The translations under genes were made by a program, and so were the position numbers. This document shows positions 1 to 5,260 of a stretch of DNA of 6,688 nucleotides, piece after piece; positions within the stretch are counted from its first letter, which is position 1; every line of letters begins with the position of its first letter. This stretch comes from Clostridia bacterium (GTDB taxonomy: Bacteria; Bacillota; Clostridia; UMGS1883), in the NCBI GenBank assembly GCA_017468215.1, contig JAFUJG010000155.1:1-6688 (forward strand), written 5' to 3'. The notes below the pieces were generated by a model. The model had not been told where the DNA came from. It worked only from the letters and a program-made list of their open reading frames with translations, and ran no database searches.

Positions 1-3000
1 TCGGGGTTGTATCCCCAGGTCCAACTTGAGGGGTCGGAGGTTGAGTTATTACCCTGCCATTCGTTATATTCTGCCCAGTCGATAGAGTACTGAAGGTAGC
101 TTTCGTCACCTGTAGGCTTATACATTTCGATGTTGCCTGTGTGATAAGCCGCCTTATCCCAGAAAGCAGGATGTGTGCTGCCGTACCAGTCGATATAGCT
201 CTGATTTTCCTGCCAGTAGGTATTGGCACTTTCCATTGCCGCTACTGCTCTGTCGTAGGTGGGTTTCATTTTGTTGAACTTTTCCTCGGGGTATGAGCCA
301 AGGTTAAGGTTTGTTGTATCAAAGGAAAGTGTGTATGTGCCGTCGCCGTTGTCGGTAAGGGTTGTGCAAAGCTTAACCTGGCTGTTGTTGTTATTTATTC
401 GCACGTATCTGTTCCAGTAGTCGCCGTCTGTTCGGATAACGGTTTCATCCCCCAAGGGAGTAAGCACTACCGAATAAACCTTGCCGTTTACAGTTGTTTC
501 GCTTACGGTAAAGAAGGCATCGCCTGTATAAGAGCCGTTACCGTCGTTACGAACAGTGATTTCCCAGTCTGTGAATGTGGCATTGTCGGAAAATGTAAGG
601 CGTATGCCCACCTGGTTAACGTATGCATTAAGTACATCAAAAAGCACCCGGCTCATTTCGTCATACTCGGTGTTATCCGTACTGTTGTTAACCAAAAGCC
701 CTGCCGCTACCTGGTAAATGCTTCGTGTAACGCTGTCGCCCGTGAAGGTTTTTTCGCCAAGCTTTACATAGGGTGTGGCAGTAAATTTTCTGTTGTAGTT
801 GCTTACTGCAAGATTTGTAAGAGCTGTAGTGAACACGGTACGCTCTGCATCCTGCCATTTTTCGGCTTCAATCCACACTACCTCGTCGCTGTTTTCTGCG
901 AAGATGATAACACCAAGCTCTGCACCATCCACACCTGCAATGGTGTCGCTTCGGTCAACGGTGGTTATAAACCTCAGTCCGTTGCCTGTGCCCACGCTTC
1001 CACTGTCGTCCAAGCCTGCACCGTAGCGTACCTGTGCACCATTTACCATTGTAAGACCAAAACCAAGTGCAAGGGTGTTTTCAATGCTTATGTTTTCGTC
1101 AACGGTAAACTGCTCGCCGGGGATATAGTATCCGTTATCGGAGCCTATTATCTGTGCATTTTCCAGTTGGAATCTTATATCGTCGGCAGCTGTCACATAG
1201 GCAAAGCCGTTCATGGCAGAGCCGTTTTTGGTAAGTGTTGCATCACCTGAGGTTGTTACCTTTTTAAGGCTGTTATCCTCTGTAAGCTCCATATATGCAG
1301 CCTTTCCCTCATAGGTGCCGCCTTCTACTGCTGCTTCACGCTCAACGCAGTATGCCGCACCCCAGTAAATCTGCATTTTAAAGCTTATGTTTTCCAAGCC
1401 TGCATCCTTTGCCGCATGCACCAGCTCGGTAACATCAACGGTTATCCATTGGTCTGATTGTGCAGCCTTTTCGGAAAAAACAGGGGTTGCCCAGTTTTCC
1501 AACAAAGGCTCGGAGGCTATTATAAAGCTCGACCCCTCGCTCTGGTCTGCCCAGGAGGAGTCTGCCAGAGGGGTAACGGCAATACGCAAAAATGTGTTGC
1601 CACCGTCATAGCCCTGCTGATGCCAGTTTTTAACCGCCACCTTTAAGAGTGCTTTTTCGATCTCGGCAATATCGGGAACGGGGAATTTTACAAGACCAAC
1701 TCGTGTAGAGCCAAGTGTTGTAGGGGTTGCACCATTAAGATAGGTGGTTTCGCCGTTTGCATCGTACTCGGGGCCACGGTTTTCATCCGCTGACGAGCCT
1801 ATCATAAGGCCGCTTGAGTTAGTTGTGTTTATGCCGTAGATTTTATTGTACTGAACAAAGGCATCCTCAATAACTTCATAACGAGAAGGTTTCTCGGTAG
1901 GTTCCTCCGAGGGAGCATCCGTAGGTTCTTCAGTGGGTGTTTCAGCAGGTTCCTCTGTAAGTTCTTCGGCGTAACAACGTATGTTCTTTACCGTAAAAAT
2001 ACCGCTTGAGCCGTTAACAGAAAGACGGATGGAGTTAATGTAATCACCCACCTTTCTGAAAGCTCTGTCGGTGATATTTAAAACAACCTCACCTGTGTCG
2101 GAATCGGTCATAATAAGTGAATACTTATCCTCGGTGGCGTTACCACGGATAAACATATGGTATGTTTTATTTGTAGTAACCGTCACATCGCCGTCACTTA
2201 CCATAGCCTTGAAATTACCTGTTGTATCGTCGGGTGTGCCAAGGCCTATCTGTCCGCTTGACCAAAGCCCTGCATCCTGACTAAGGTATACCCAGCAGTT
2301 TCTAAGATTAGTCATATTAAAATCAAATTCAAAGAAAAATTCGCCGTATATACTTTCGGGGAAATATGTTGTAGCATCGTCGCTTTTTGAACAGCTTAAA
2401 TCATCAAGTGCGAAAGTTTGGGGATAACATGTAACAGCAAGTGAAACTGCCTGTGTAATTTCATTGTCCTCAAAGGTTACGCTCGCCGTACCTGTGACGG
2501 TATTATCGCCAACTATGTATTCATCAGGCTCATCCCATGCGATTGTGCCCTCTGCCACGGTGCCTTCACTGCCTGTAAATGCAATAGCCGCAGGCAGTAC
2601 AGGAGTTGTACCCTGTATCATGTACACATGATTGTTATAGCTTACGCTTTCAATGGTTTCGCTCTCTGCAGGGGTAGTGCAGCTGCCAATGGTTAAGTTT
2701 GTAAAGCCTATTGCCGCATCTGCTCTTGTCCAGTAGCCGTTTGAGGATTCGATAGACTTAAAGCCATCGATAATGCCTTCAAGCTCTGTAGAGCTTGAAA
2801 CTTTTTCGCCTGCCACATAAAAATCTGCCGTATGGGTTATGCCGTCGGGGTTATTGTATGCAACTATTGCACAGCTTTCACCAACGTCGGGGTAGCCAAG
2901 AGCATAATAATCTGTATCGCTGTTGGGGTGAGAATAGCCTACCTCTGTTGCGTTTTTGTCAAGCTTTAAAAAAGCAATCTCGGTATCGTTAATATCACGG

Positions 3001-3380
3001 AAGGAAAAATCAAAGTACAAATCGTTTGATGTATCGTGATACATGAGCCATTCGATTATAATTTTTTCGCTGCCCTGTCCGTAGCCGGGTGATACAACGA
3101 GGGTATTATTGTCTGCTGTGGCATAGGTTGCGTTGTAGTATCGCAATGTGTTGCCTGTAGTGTAGGTGTTTACGTCAACATTGCCGCTTGTTATGGTGCT
3201 GGACCAGCCCTCAAAGGCAGTTGCCACCGAAGTGCCGGAAAAGTTGCCGTCAGGTGTGCTCCAGAGCACCTCTCCGCCTAAAGAGTCAATAACAGTTTCA
3301 GTCGAAGCTGCAAAAATCATGCATGGCACAACGGATATAACCATTATTAACGCAAGGCTTAATGCTATAACCCTTTTCAT
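1..3380 (-). CDS. Giant secreted modular protein with C-terminal GH88/GH105 hydrolase domain (3' end outside window)
   Basis: The frame is open from the ATG at 3380 to the window edge, 1126 codons without a stop. The start is fixed by a GGAGG at 3388-3392, 7 nt upstream. Residues 1-24 are a Sec signal peptide (K2 R3, hydrophobic core, cleavage after IFA or FAA). Then come a beta-sandwich module (about 27-233), an Ig-like module (239-318), a second beta-sandwich module (321-470), a Pro/Glu/Thr linker (472-499), a DNRLRE/CBM96-like module (500-702), a domain with GLRFITTVD (801-809) and RSIYQVA (886-892), and an unassigned beta-rich stretch (893-1030). From about 1031 the protein matches the start of GH105 enzymes: AFWDKAAYHTGNIEMYKPTG, then YLQYSIDWAEYNEW and WTWGYNP. 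Known members remove unsaturated uronic acids from pectin-derived oligosaccharides. The catalytic Asp region, and any wall anchor, would lie beyond the edge, so activity is inferred. The signal and GH105 start are firm; module boundaries are approximate. Confidence 0.85.
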   Translation of the reverse strand, partial: MKRVIALSLALIMVISVVPCMIFAASTETVIDSLGGEVLWSTPDGNFSGTSVATAFEGWSSTITSGNVDVNTYTTGNTLRYYNATYATADNNTLVVSPGYGQGSEKIIIEWLMYHDTSNDLYFDFSFRDINDTEIAFLKLDKNATEVGYSHPNSDTDYYALGYPDVGESCAIVAYNNPDGITHTADFYVAGEKVSSSTELEGIIDGFKSIESSNGYWTRADAAIGFTNLTIGSCTTPAESETIESVSYNNHVYMIQGTTPVLPAAIAFTGSEGTVAEGTIAWDEPDEYIVGDNTVTGTASVTFEDNEITQAVSLAVTCYPQTFALDDLSCSKSDDATTYFPESIYGEFFFEFDFNMTNLRNCWVYLSQDAGLWSSGQIGLGTPDDTTGNFKAMVSDGDVTVTTNKTYHMFIRGNATEDKYSLIMTDSDTGEVVLNITDRAFRKVGDYINSIRLSVNGSSGIFTVKNIRCYAEELTEEPAETPTEEPTDAPSEEPTEKPSRYEVIEDAFVQYNKIYGINTTNSSGLMIGSSADENRGPEYDANGETTYLNGATPTTLGSTRVGLVKFPVPDIAEIEKALLKVAVKNWHQQGYDGGNTFLRIAVTPLADSSWADQSEGSSFIIASEPLLENWATPVFSEKAAQSDQWITVDVTELVHAAKDAGLENISFKMQIYWGAAYCVEREAAVEGGTYEGKAAYMELTEDNSLKKVTTSGDATLTKNGSAMNGFAYVTAADDIRFQLENAQIIGSDNGYYIPGEQFTVDENISIENTLALGFGLTMVNGAQVRYGAGLDDSGSVGTGNGLRFITTVDRSDTIAGVDGAELGVIIFAENSDEVVWIEAEKWQDAERTVFTTALTNLAVSNYNRKFTATPYVKLGEKTFTGDSVTRSIYQVAAGLLVNNSTDNTEYDEMSRVLFDVLNAYVNQVGIRLTFSDNATFTDWEITVRNDGNGSYTGDAFFTVSETTVNGKVYSVVLTPLGDETVIRTDGDYWNRYVRINNNNSQVKLCTTLTDNGDGTYTLSFDTTNLNLGSYPEEKFNKMKPTYDRAVAAMESANTYWQENQSYIDWYGSTHPAFWDKAAYHTGNIEMYKPTGDESYLQYSIDWAEYNEWQGNNSTSDPSSWTWGYNP
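1275..1883 (-). other. DNRLRE/CBM96-like module in the GH105 protein
   Basis: Residues about 500-702 open with 'EDAFVQYN', continue through GLMIGSSADENRGPEYDANG and a 'TRVGLVKFPVPDI' strand, and then LLKVAVKNWHQQGYDGGNTF and 'WITVDVTELV'. This order (D-a-(F/Y)-V, then glycine/serine-rich turn, R-x-x-L-x-K-F, then L-x-(V/L) strand, then W-x-x-x-D-V-T) is typical of DNRLRE repeat/CBM96-like beta-sandwiches in secreted polysaccharide-active proteins, where the family is reported to bind acidic polysaccharides. Binding here is inferred from the fold only. Confidence 0.6.
1884..1967 (-). repeat. Acidic Pro/Thr/Glu linker encoded by degenerate 12-bp repeats
   Basis: Residues 472-499 consist of reiterated E-E-P-T, E-T-P-T, D-A-P-S and E-K-P-S tetrads. 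The DNA shows matching imperfect 12-base units of the kind 'gtaggttcttca'. Such linkers separate domains in secreted clostridial glycosidases and are probably extended and flexible. Repeat number may vary between strains. Confidence 0.85.
2427..2666 (-). other. Ig-like (Big_4-type) module in the GH105 protein
   Basis: Residues about 239-318 begin with an 'IESVSYNNHVYMIQGTTPVLP' type strand, followed by a TIAWDEPDEYIVGDNTVTGT-like core and a final VSLAV strand. The pattern of W-(x)n-Y followed by a G-x-(F/V)-x-V-x-G-(T/x) turn is that of bacterial Ig-like domain 4, a common spacer in carbohydrate-active surface enzymes of Firmicutes. It probably positions the flanking beta-sandwich modules and is not catalytic. 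Confidence 0.6.
2778..2799. repeat. Perfect 9-bp inverted repeat inside the GH105 gene
   Basis: The arms TTCAAGCTC (2778-2786) and GAGCTTGAA (2791-2799) are exact reverse complements around a 4-base loop. In mRNA this gives a compact stem-tetraloop inside the coding region of the first beta-sandwich module. No T-run follows in the direction of transcription, so it is not a standard terminator. Confidence 0.75.
3308..3380 (-). other. Sec signal peptide of the GH105 protein
   Basis: The first 24-25 residues have a positively charged start (K2, R3), a long hydrophobic core rich in Leu, Ile, Val and Ala, and an IFA-A type signal peptidase I site. Cys20 follows Val-Val-Pro, which does not fit a lipobox, so the protein is more likely released or wall-anchored than a lipoprotein. 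Confidence 0.85.
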
Positions 3381-3403
3381 TTTAATTCCTCCACAAATTG
3401 AAC

Positions 3404-3428
3404 AGGACCCAAATATAATCTGGGTCCT
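3404..3428 (-). terminator. Intergenic hairpin between membrane-protein gene and GH105 gene
   Basis: The arms AGGACCCA (3404-3411) and TGGGTCCT (3421-3428) are perfect complements around a 9-base loop. The hairpin starts 8 bases after the stop of the membrane-protein gene and ends 11 bases before the GGAGG of the GH105 gene. The bases that follow on the minus strand (GTTCAATTTG) are only partly T-rich, so this is a weak terminator, an attenuator or an mRNA-processing/stability hairpin. The sequence does not decide between these. Confidence 0.55.
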
Positions 3429-3436
3429 AATTGCAT

Positions 3437-3928
3437 TTATTCAATTACGCACTTTGTGTGCTTTTTCATTTCGGCAAGCATCATGTCGTCAGGAGTGAAC
3501 AAAAGCACGGTTTCGCTGCCGTTTCTTTCAAAAAGTGCAAAGTATGTTTCGTCCTCGTCCTTTGCATCGGTGCATGCTTTAATTGTTTTGCCTACGTTTG
3601 CAATTTTTGCCTTGTTGTCGGCGTTATACTTTCCACAAAGGGTCATATCTGCAAGGAAAAACTCGCACAGGGGTGTTCTTTTCCCGCCGCTTTTAAGTAT
3701 TTCAACAACAATTTTGCCCGAAATGGTATATGCATATTCAGCCTTGAAAATGTTCCACATGTAGTAAAGGCTTAATGCTACAAATATGAAAAGCCATGCA
3801 ATAAATGGTGCAAACTTAAGCACAATTGCCAAAGCAACAACCAATGCTACAGCAACGCCAACAAACAGCGCAACCTGACCTTTGTCCCATTTTTTCCTGG
3901 CTACAAACTCTTTACTTTTTTCATCCAT
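3437..3928 (-). CDS. Small two-helix membrane protein of unknown function (resembles DUF6106-type)
   Basis: This 163-residue protein has a charged cytoplasmic N-terminus (residues 1-17), two hydrophobic helices (about 18-38 and 41-59, separated by KFAPF), and a soluble C-terminal region of about 100 residues that alternates short strands with charged turns and ends in a helix (DDMMLAEMKKHTK). Both ends of the helical hairpin would be cytoplasmic by the positive-inside rule (RKK before, KAEY after). The layout is like small clostridial proteins of the DUF6106 kind, and the C-terminal region could be a PH-like fold, but both are recollections of style and not tested matches. The gene starts 13 bases after the epimerase stop and has a good ribosome binding site, so co-expression with the epimerase is likely. 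I cannot assign a function. Confidence 0.85.
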   Translation of the reverse strand: MDEKSKEFVARKKWDKGQVALFVGVAVALVVALAIVLKFAPFIAWLFIFVALSLYYMWNIFKAEYAYTISGKIVVEILKSGGKRTPLCEFFLADMTLCGKYNADNKAKIANVGKTIKACTDAKDEDETYFALFERNGSETVLLFTPDDMMLAEMKKHTKCVIE

Positions 3929-3933
3929 TTTAA

Positions 3934-3943
3934 TTTCCCCCTT
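3934..3943 (-). promoter_or_regulatory. Ribosome binding site overlapping the upstream stop codon
   Basis: The minus-strand sequence AAGGGGGAAA ends shortly before the ATG at 3928, with 8 bases between the G-run and the start. Its first two A residues are part of the TAA stop of the epimerase gene (3942-3944). This supports the chosen start and suggests translational coupling of the two genes. Confidence 0.7.
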
Positions 3944-5036
3944 ATTCCTTGGTTAATATATCTGCAATTCGCTTTGAGGCAAAGCCGTCGCCGTAAGGGT
4001 TGGATGCTTTGCTCATCTTTTCGTATTCTTCTTCGTCCTCTAAAAGGAGCTTGAACGCATTGTAGATAGTTTCTTCCTCAGTGCCTACAAGCTTTAAGGT
4101 ACCTGCCTTAATACCCTCGGGACGCTCTGTTGTGTCACGCATAACAAGAACAGGCTTGCCCAAAGAAGGTGCCTCCTCCTGTATTCCGCCGCTGTCGGTA
4201 ATAATCATATGGCTTCGTGCAAGGAAGTTATGGAAATCAAGCACGTCAAGAGGCTCGATAATATGTATTCTGTCGCAGTCACCAAGCTCCTGTTGTGCGG
4301 CAGCTCTTACAACAGGGTTCATGTGGATAGGATAAACTGCCTTAACATCGGGGTGCTCGTCAATAATACGCTTAATTGCCCTAAACATCTGGTGCATGGG
4401 CTCGCCCAGGTTTTCACGGCGGTGTGCTGTGATAGTTATAAGGCGGCTGCCCTTTGACCATTCAAGCTCAGGATGAGTGTAGTCATCCTTAACGGTTGTT
4501 TTAAGGGCATCGATAGCGGTGTTGCCCGTTACAAAAATTGTATCATCGCTCTTGCCTTCACGGAGAAGGTTTTCACGGCTGAGCTGAGTTGGAGCAAAGT
4601 TATATTTTGAAATAATGCTCACCGCCTGGCGGTTAAACTCCTCAGGATAGGGTGAAAAGATGTTGTATGTACGAAGCCCTGCCTCAACGTGCCCCACTGG
4701 TATCTGCAAGTAAAAGCACGCCAACGCTGTAACAAAGGTTGTGGAGGTGTCGCCGTGCACAAGCACAACATCGGGCTTTTCTTTTTCGAGAACTTCTTTA
4801 ATAGAGGTTAAAATGTTGGTTGTAATATCGAACAGGGTTTGCCTGTCCTTCATAATCGAAAGGTCGTATTCAGGCTCAACTTCAAATGCCTGAAGCACTG
4901 CGTCAAGCATCTGTCTGTGCTGACCTGTTACACATACAACAGTTTCGACATTGTCTCGTGATTTAAGCTCCTTCACCAAAGGACACATCTTAATTGCCTC
5001 GGGTCTTGTTCCGAAAACAACAAGTACCTTTTTCAT
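3942..5036 (-). CDS. wecB: UDP-N-acetylglucosamine 2-epimerase (non-hydrolysing)
   Basis: This cytoplasmic enzyme interconverts UDP-GlcNAc and UDP-ManNAc, the ManNAc donor for wall teichoic acid linkage units, capsules and secondary cell-wall polymers in Gram-positive bacteria (the gene is also called mnaA). The 364 residues are full length for the family. Visible motifs are GTRPEAIKM (9-17), VHGDTSTTF (93-101), GHVEAGLRT (115-123), SPYPEEFNR (128-136), TAHRRENLGEP (203-213) and TDSGGIQEEAPSLGKPV (280-296). D96, E118, E132 and H205 align with the catalytic set D95, E117, E131 and H213 known from the E. coli enzyme, so activity is expected. The ATG at 5036 has AAGGAT 8 bases upstream. It has its own promoter and is followed closely by the membrane-protein gene. 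No partner genes such as a ManNAc transferase or dehydrogenase are in view, so the final polymer is unknown. Confidence 0.96.
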   Translation of the reverse strand: MKKVLVVFGTRPEAIKMCPLVKELKSRDNVETVVCVTGQHRQMLDAVLQAFEVEPEYDLSIMKDRQTLFDITTNILTSIKEVLEKEKPDVVLVHGDTSTTFVTALACFYLQIPVGHVEAGLRTYNIFSPYPEEFNRQAVSIISKYNFAPTQLSRENLLREGKSDDTIFVTGNTAIDALKTTVKDDYTHPELEWSKGSRLITITAHRRENLGEPMHQMFRAIKRIIDEHPDVKAVYPIHMNPVVRAAAQQELGDCDRIHIIEPLDVLDFHNFLARSHMIITDSGGIQEEAPSLGKPVLVMRDTTERPEGIKAGTLKLVGTEEETIYNAFKLLLEDEEEYEKMSKASNPYGDGFASKRIADILTKE

Positions 5037-5106
5037 TATGTCACATCCTTAAACGAATTTATATCATATGCAATGCCATTTTTTCCAAAAACACCGCATA
5101 ATTTCA

Positions 5107-5126
5107 GATGATATTATTATATCATC
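5107..5126. repeat. Perfect 8-bp inverted repeat over the -10 box
   Basis: GATGATAT (5107-5114) and ATATCATC (5119-5126) are exact reverse complements around TATT. The dyad covers the -10 box and the expected transcription start of the epimerase promoter, a classic place for a repressor to block RNA polymerase. It is AT-rich, so chance cannot be excluded. Confidence 0.6.
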
Positions 5127-5145
5127 GCAAAAATGCTTTTGTCAA
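5116..5145 (-). promoter_or_regulatory. Near-perfect sigma-A promoter of the epimerase operon
   Basis: On the minus strand TTGACA (5140-5145) and TATAAT (5116-5121) both match consensus exactly, with an 18-base spacer and a TG one base before the -10 box (extended -10). Transcription should start near 5109, giving a leader of about 70 bases before the epimerase ATG. Such a strong promoter on a precursor-sugar gene suggests that control is by repression. Confidence 0.85.
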
Positions 5146-5159
5146 CTTCCTTGACAAAA
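5137..5159. repeat. Perfect 9-bp inverted repeat over the -35 box
   Basis: TTTTGTCAA (5137-5145) and TTGACAAAA (5151-5159) are exact reverse complements around CTTCC. One arm contains the minus-strand -35 box, the other a TTGACA on the plus strand. The length and GC-containing core make this the best operator candidate in the window. Confidence 0.65.
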
Positions 5160-5164
5160 CAAAT

Positions 5165-5176
5165 ACAGATATCTGT
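5165..5176. repeat. 12-bp perfect palindrome upstream of the epimerase promoter
   Basis: ACAGATATCTGT reads the same on both strands. It lies about 20 bases upstream of the -35 box, where an activator or a second repressor dimer could bind. No binding protein can be named. Confidence 0.5.
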
Positions 5177-5194
5177 TACAGAGAATGTCTTTGC

Positions 5195-5210
5195 TGTTGA
5201 ATTATCAACA
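5195..5210. repeat. TGTTGA-N4-TCAACA dyad shared with the cca promoter
   Basis: The arms TGTTGA (5195-5200) and TCAACA (5205-5210) flank ATTA. Nearly the same element, with surrounding CTGTTGA...TCAAC.AAA, is found over the -35 box of cca. It lies between the cca terminator and the epimerase promoter. Confidence 0.5.
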
Positions 5211-5232
5211 AAACAATAATTTCCGCAACTTA

Positions 5233-5260
5233 AAAGGAGACCGCCTAAAGGGTCTCCTTT
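5233..5260 (-). terminator. Intrinsic terminator of cca overlapping its stop codon
   Basis: AAAGGAGACC (5233-5242) and GGTCTCCTTT (5251-5260) form a perfect 10-bp stem with an 8-base loop. On the minus strand the stem ends in a T-run (CCTTTTAAG). The 5' arm encodes the last residues K-E-T of the CCA enzyme and the TAG stop (5245-5247) lies in the loop. This separates cca transcription from the epimerase operon. Confidence 0.85.

Noticed and set aside
799..1646. Short plus-strand open frames at 799-1026, 1387-1611 and 1458-1646
   Set aside because: They are antisense to a continuous 1126-codon frame with clear domain motifs; their low-complexity sequence is what codon bias on the other strand produces.
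1884..1967. CRISPR-like or minisatellite array
   Set aside because: The 12-base units are imperfect, have no spacers and stay in frame, so they simply encode the Pro/Glu/Thr linker.
3316..3330. Lipoprotein signal at Cys20 of the secreted enzyme
   Set aside because: The preceding residues Val-Val-Pro do not form a lipobox; Pro at -1 is not accepted and a normal signal peptidase I site follows.
3412..3444. Promoter for the GH105 gene using TTGAAT (3439-3444) and the AT-rich hairpin loop
   Set aside because: The spacers to TTATAT or TATATT are 20-21 bases, and the 18-base option (GATTAT) matches consensus poorly.
3166..3775. Open frames on the plus strand at 3166-3498, 3431-3775 and 3456-3764
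   Set aside because: They overlap the signal-peptide end of the large enzyme and the membrane-protein gene on the other strand, have no good ribosome binding site and resemble no protein family.
5059..5079. Six-codon upstream reading frame (MALHMI) in the epimerase leader
   Set aside because: It lacks a proper ribosome binding site and has no regulatory codon run, so it is probably accidental.
5151..5180. Plus-strand TTGACA as a divergent promoter
   Set aside because: No acceptable -10 box lies 16-18 bases downstream and there is no plus-strand gene; the match is explained by the inverted repeat.
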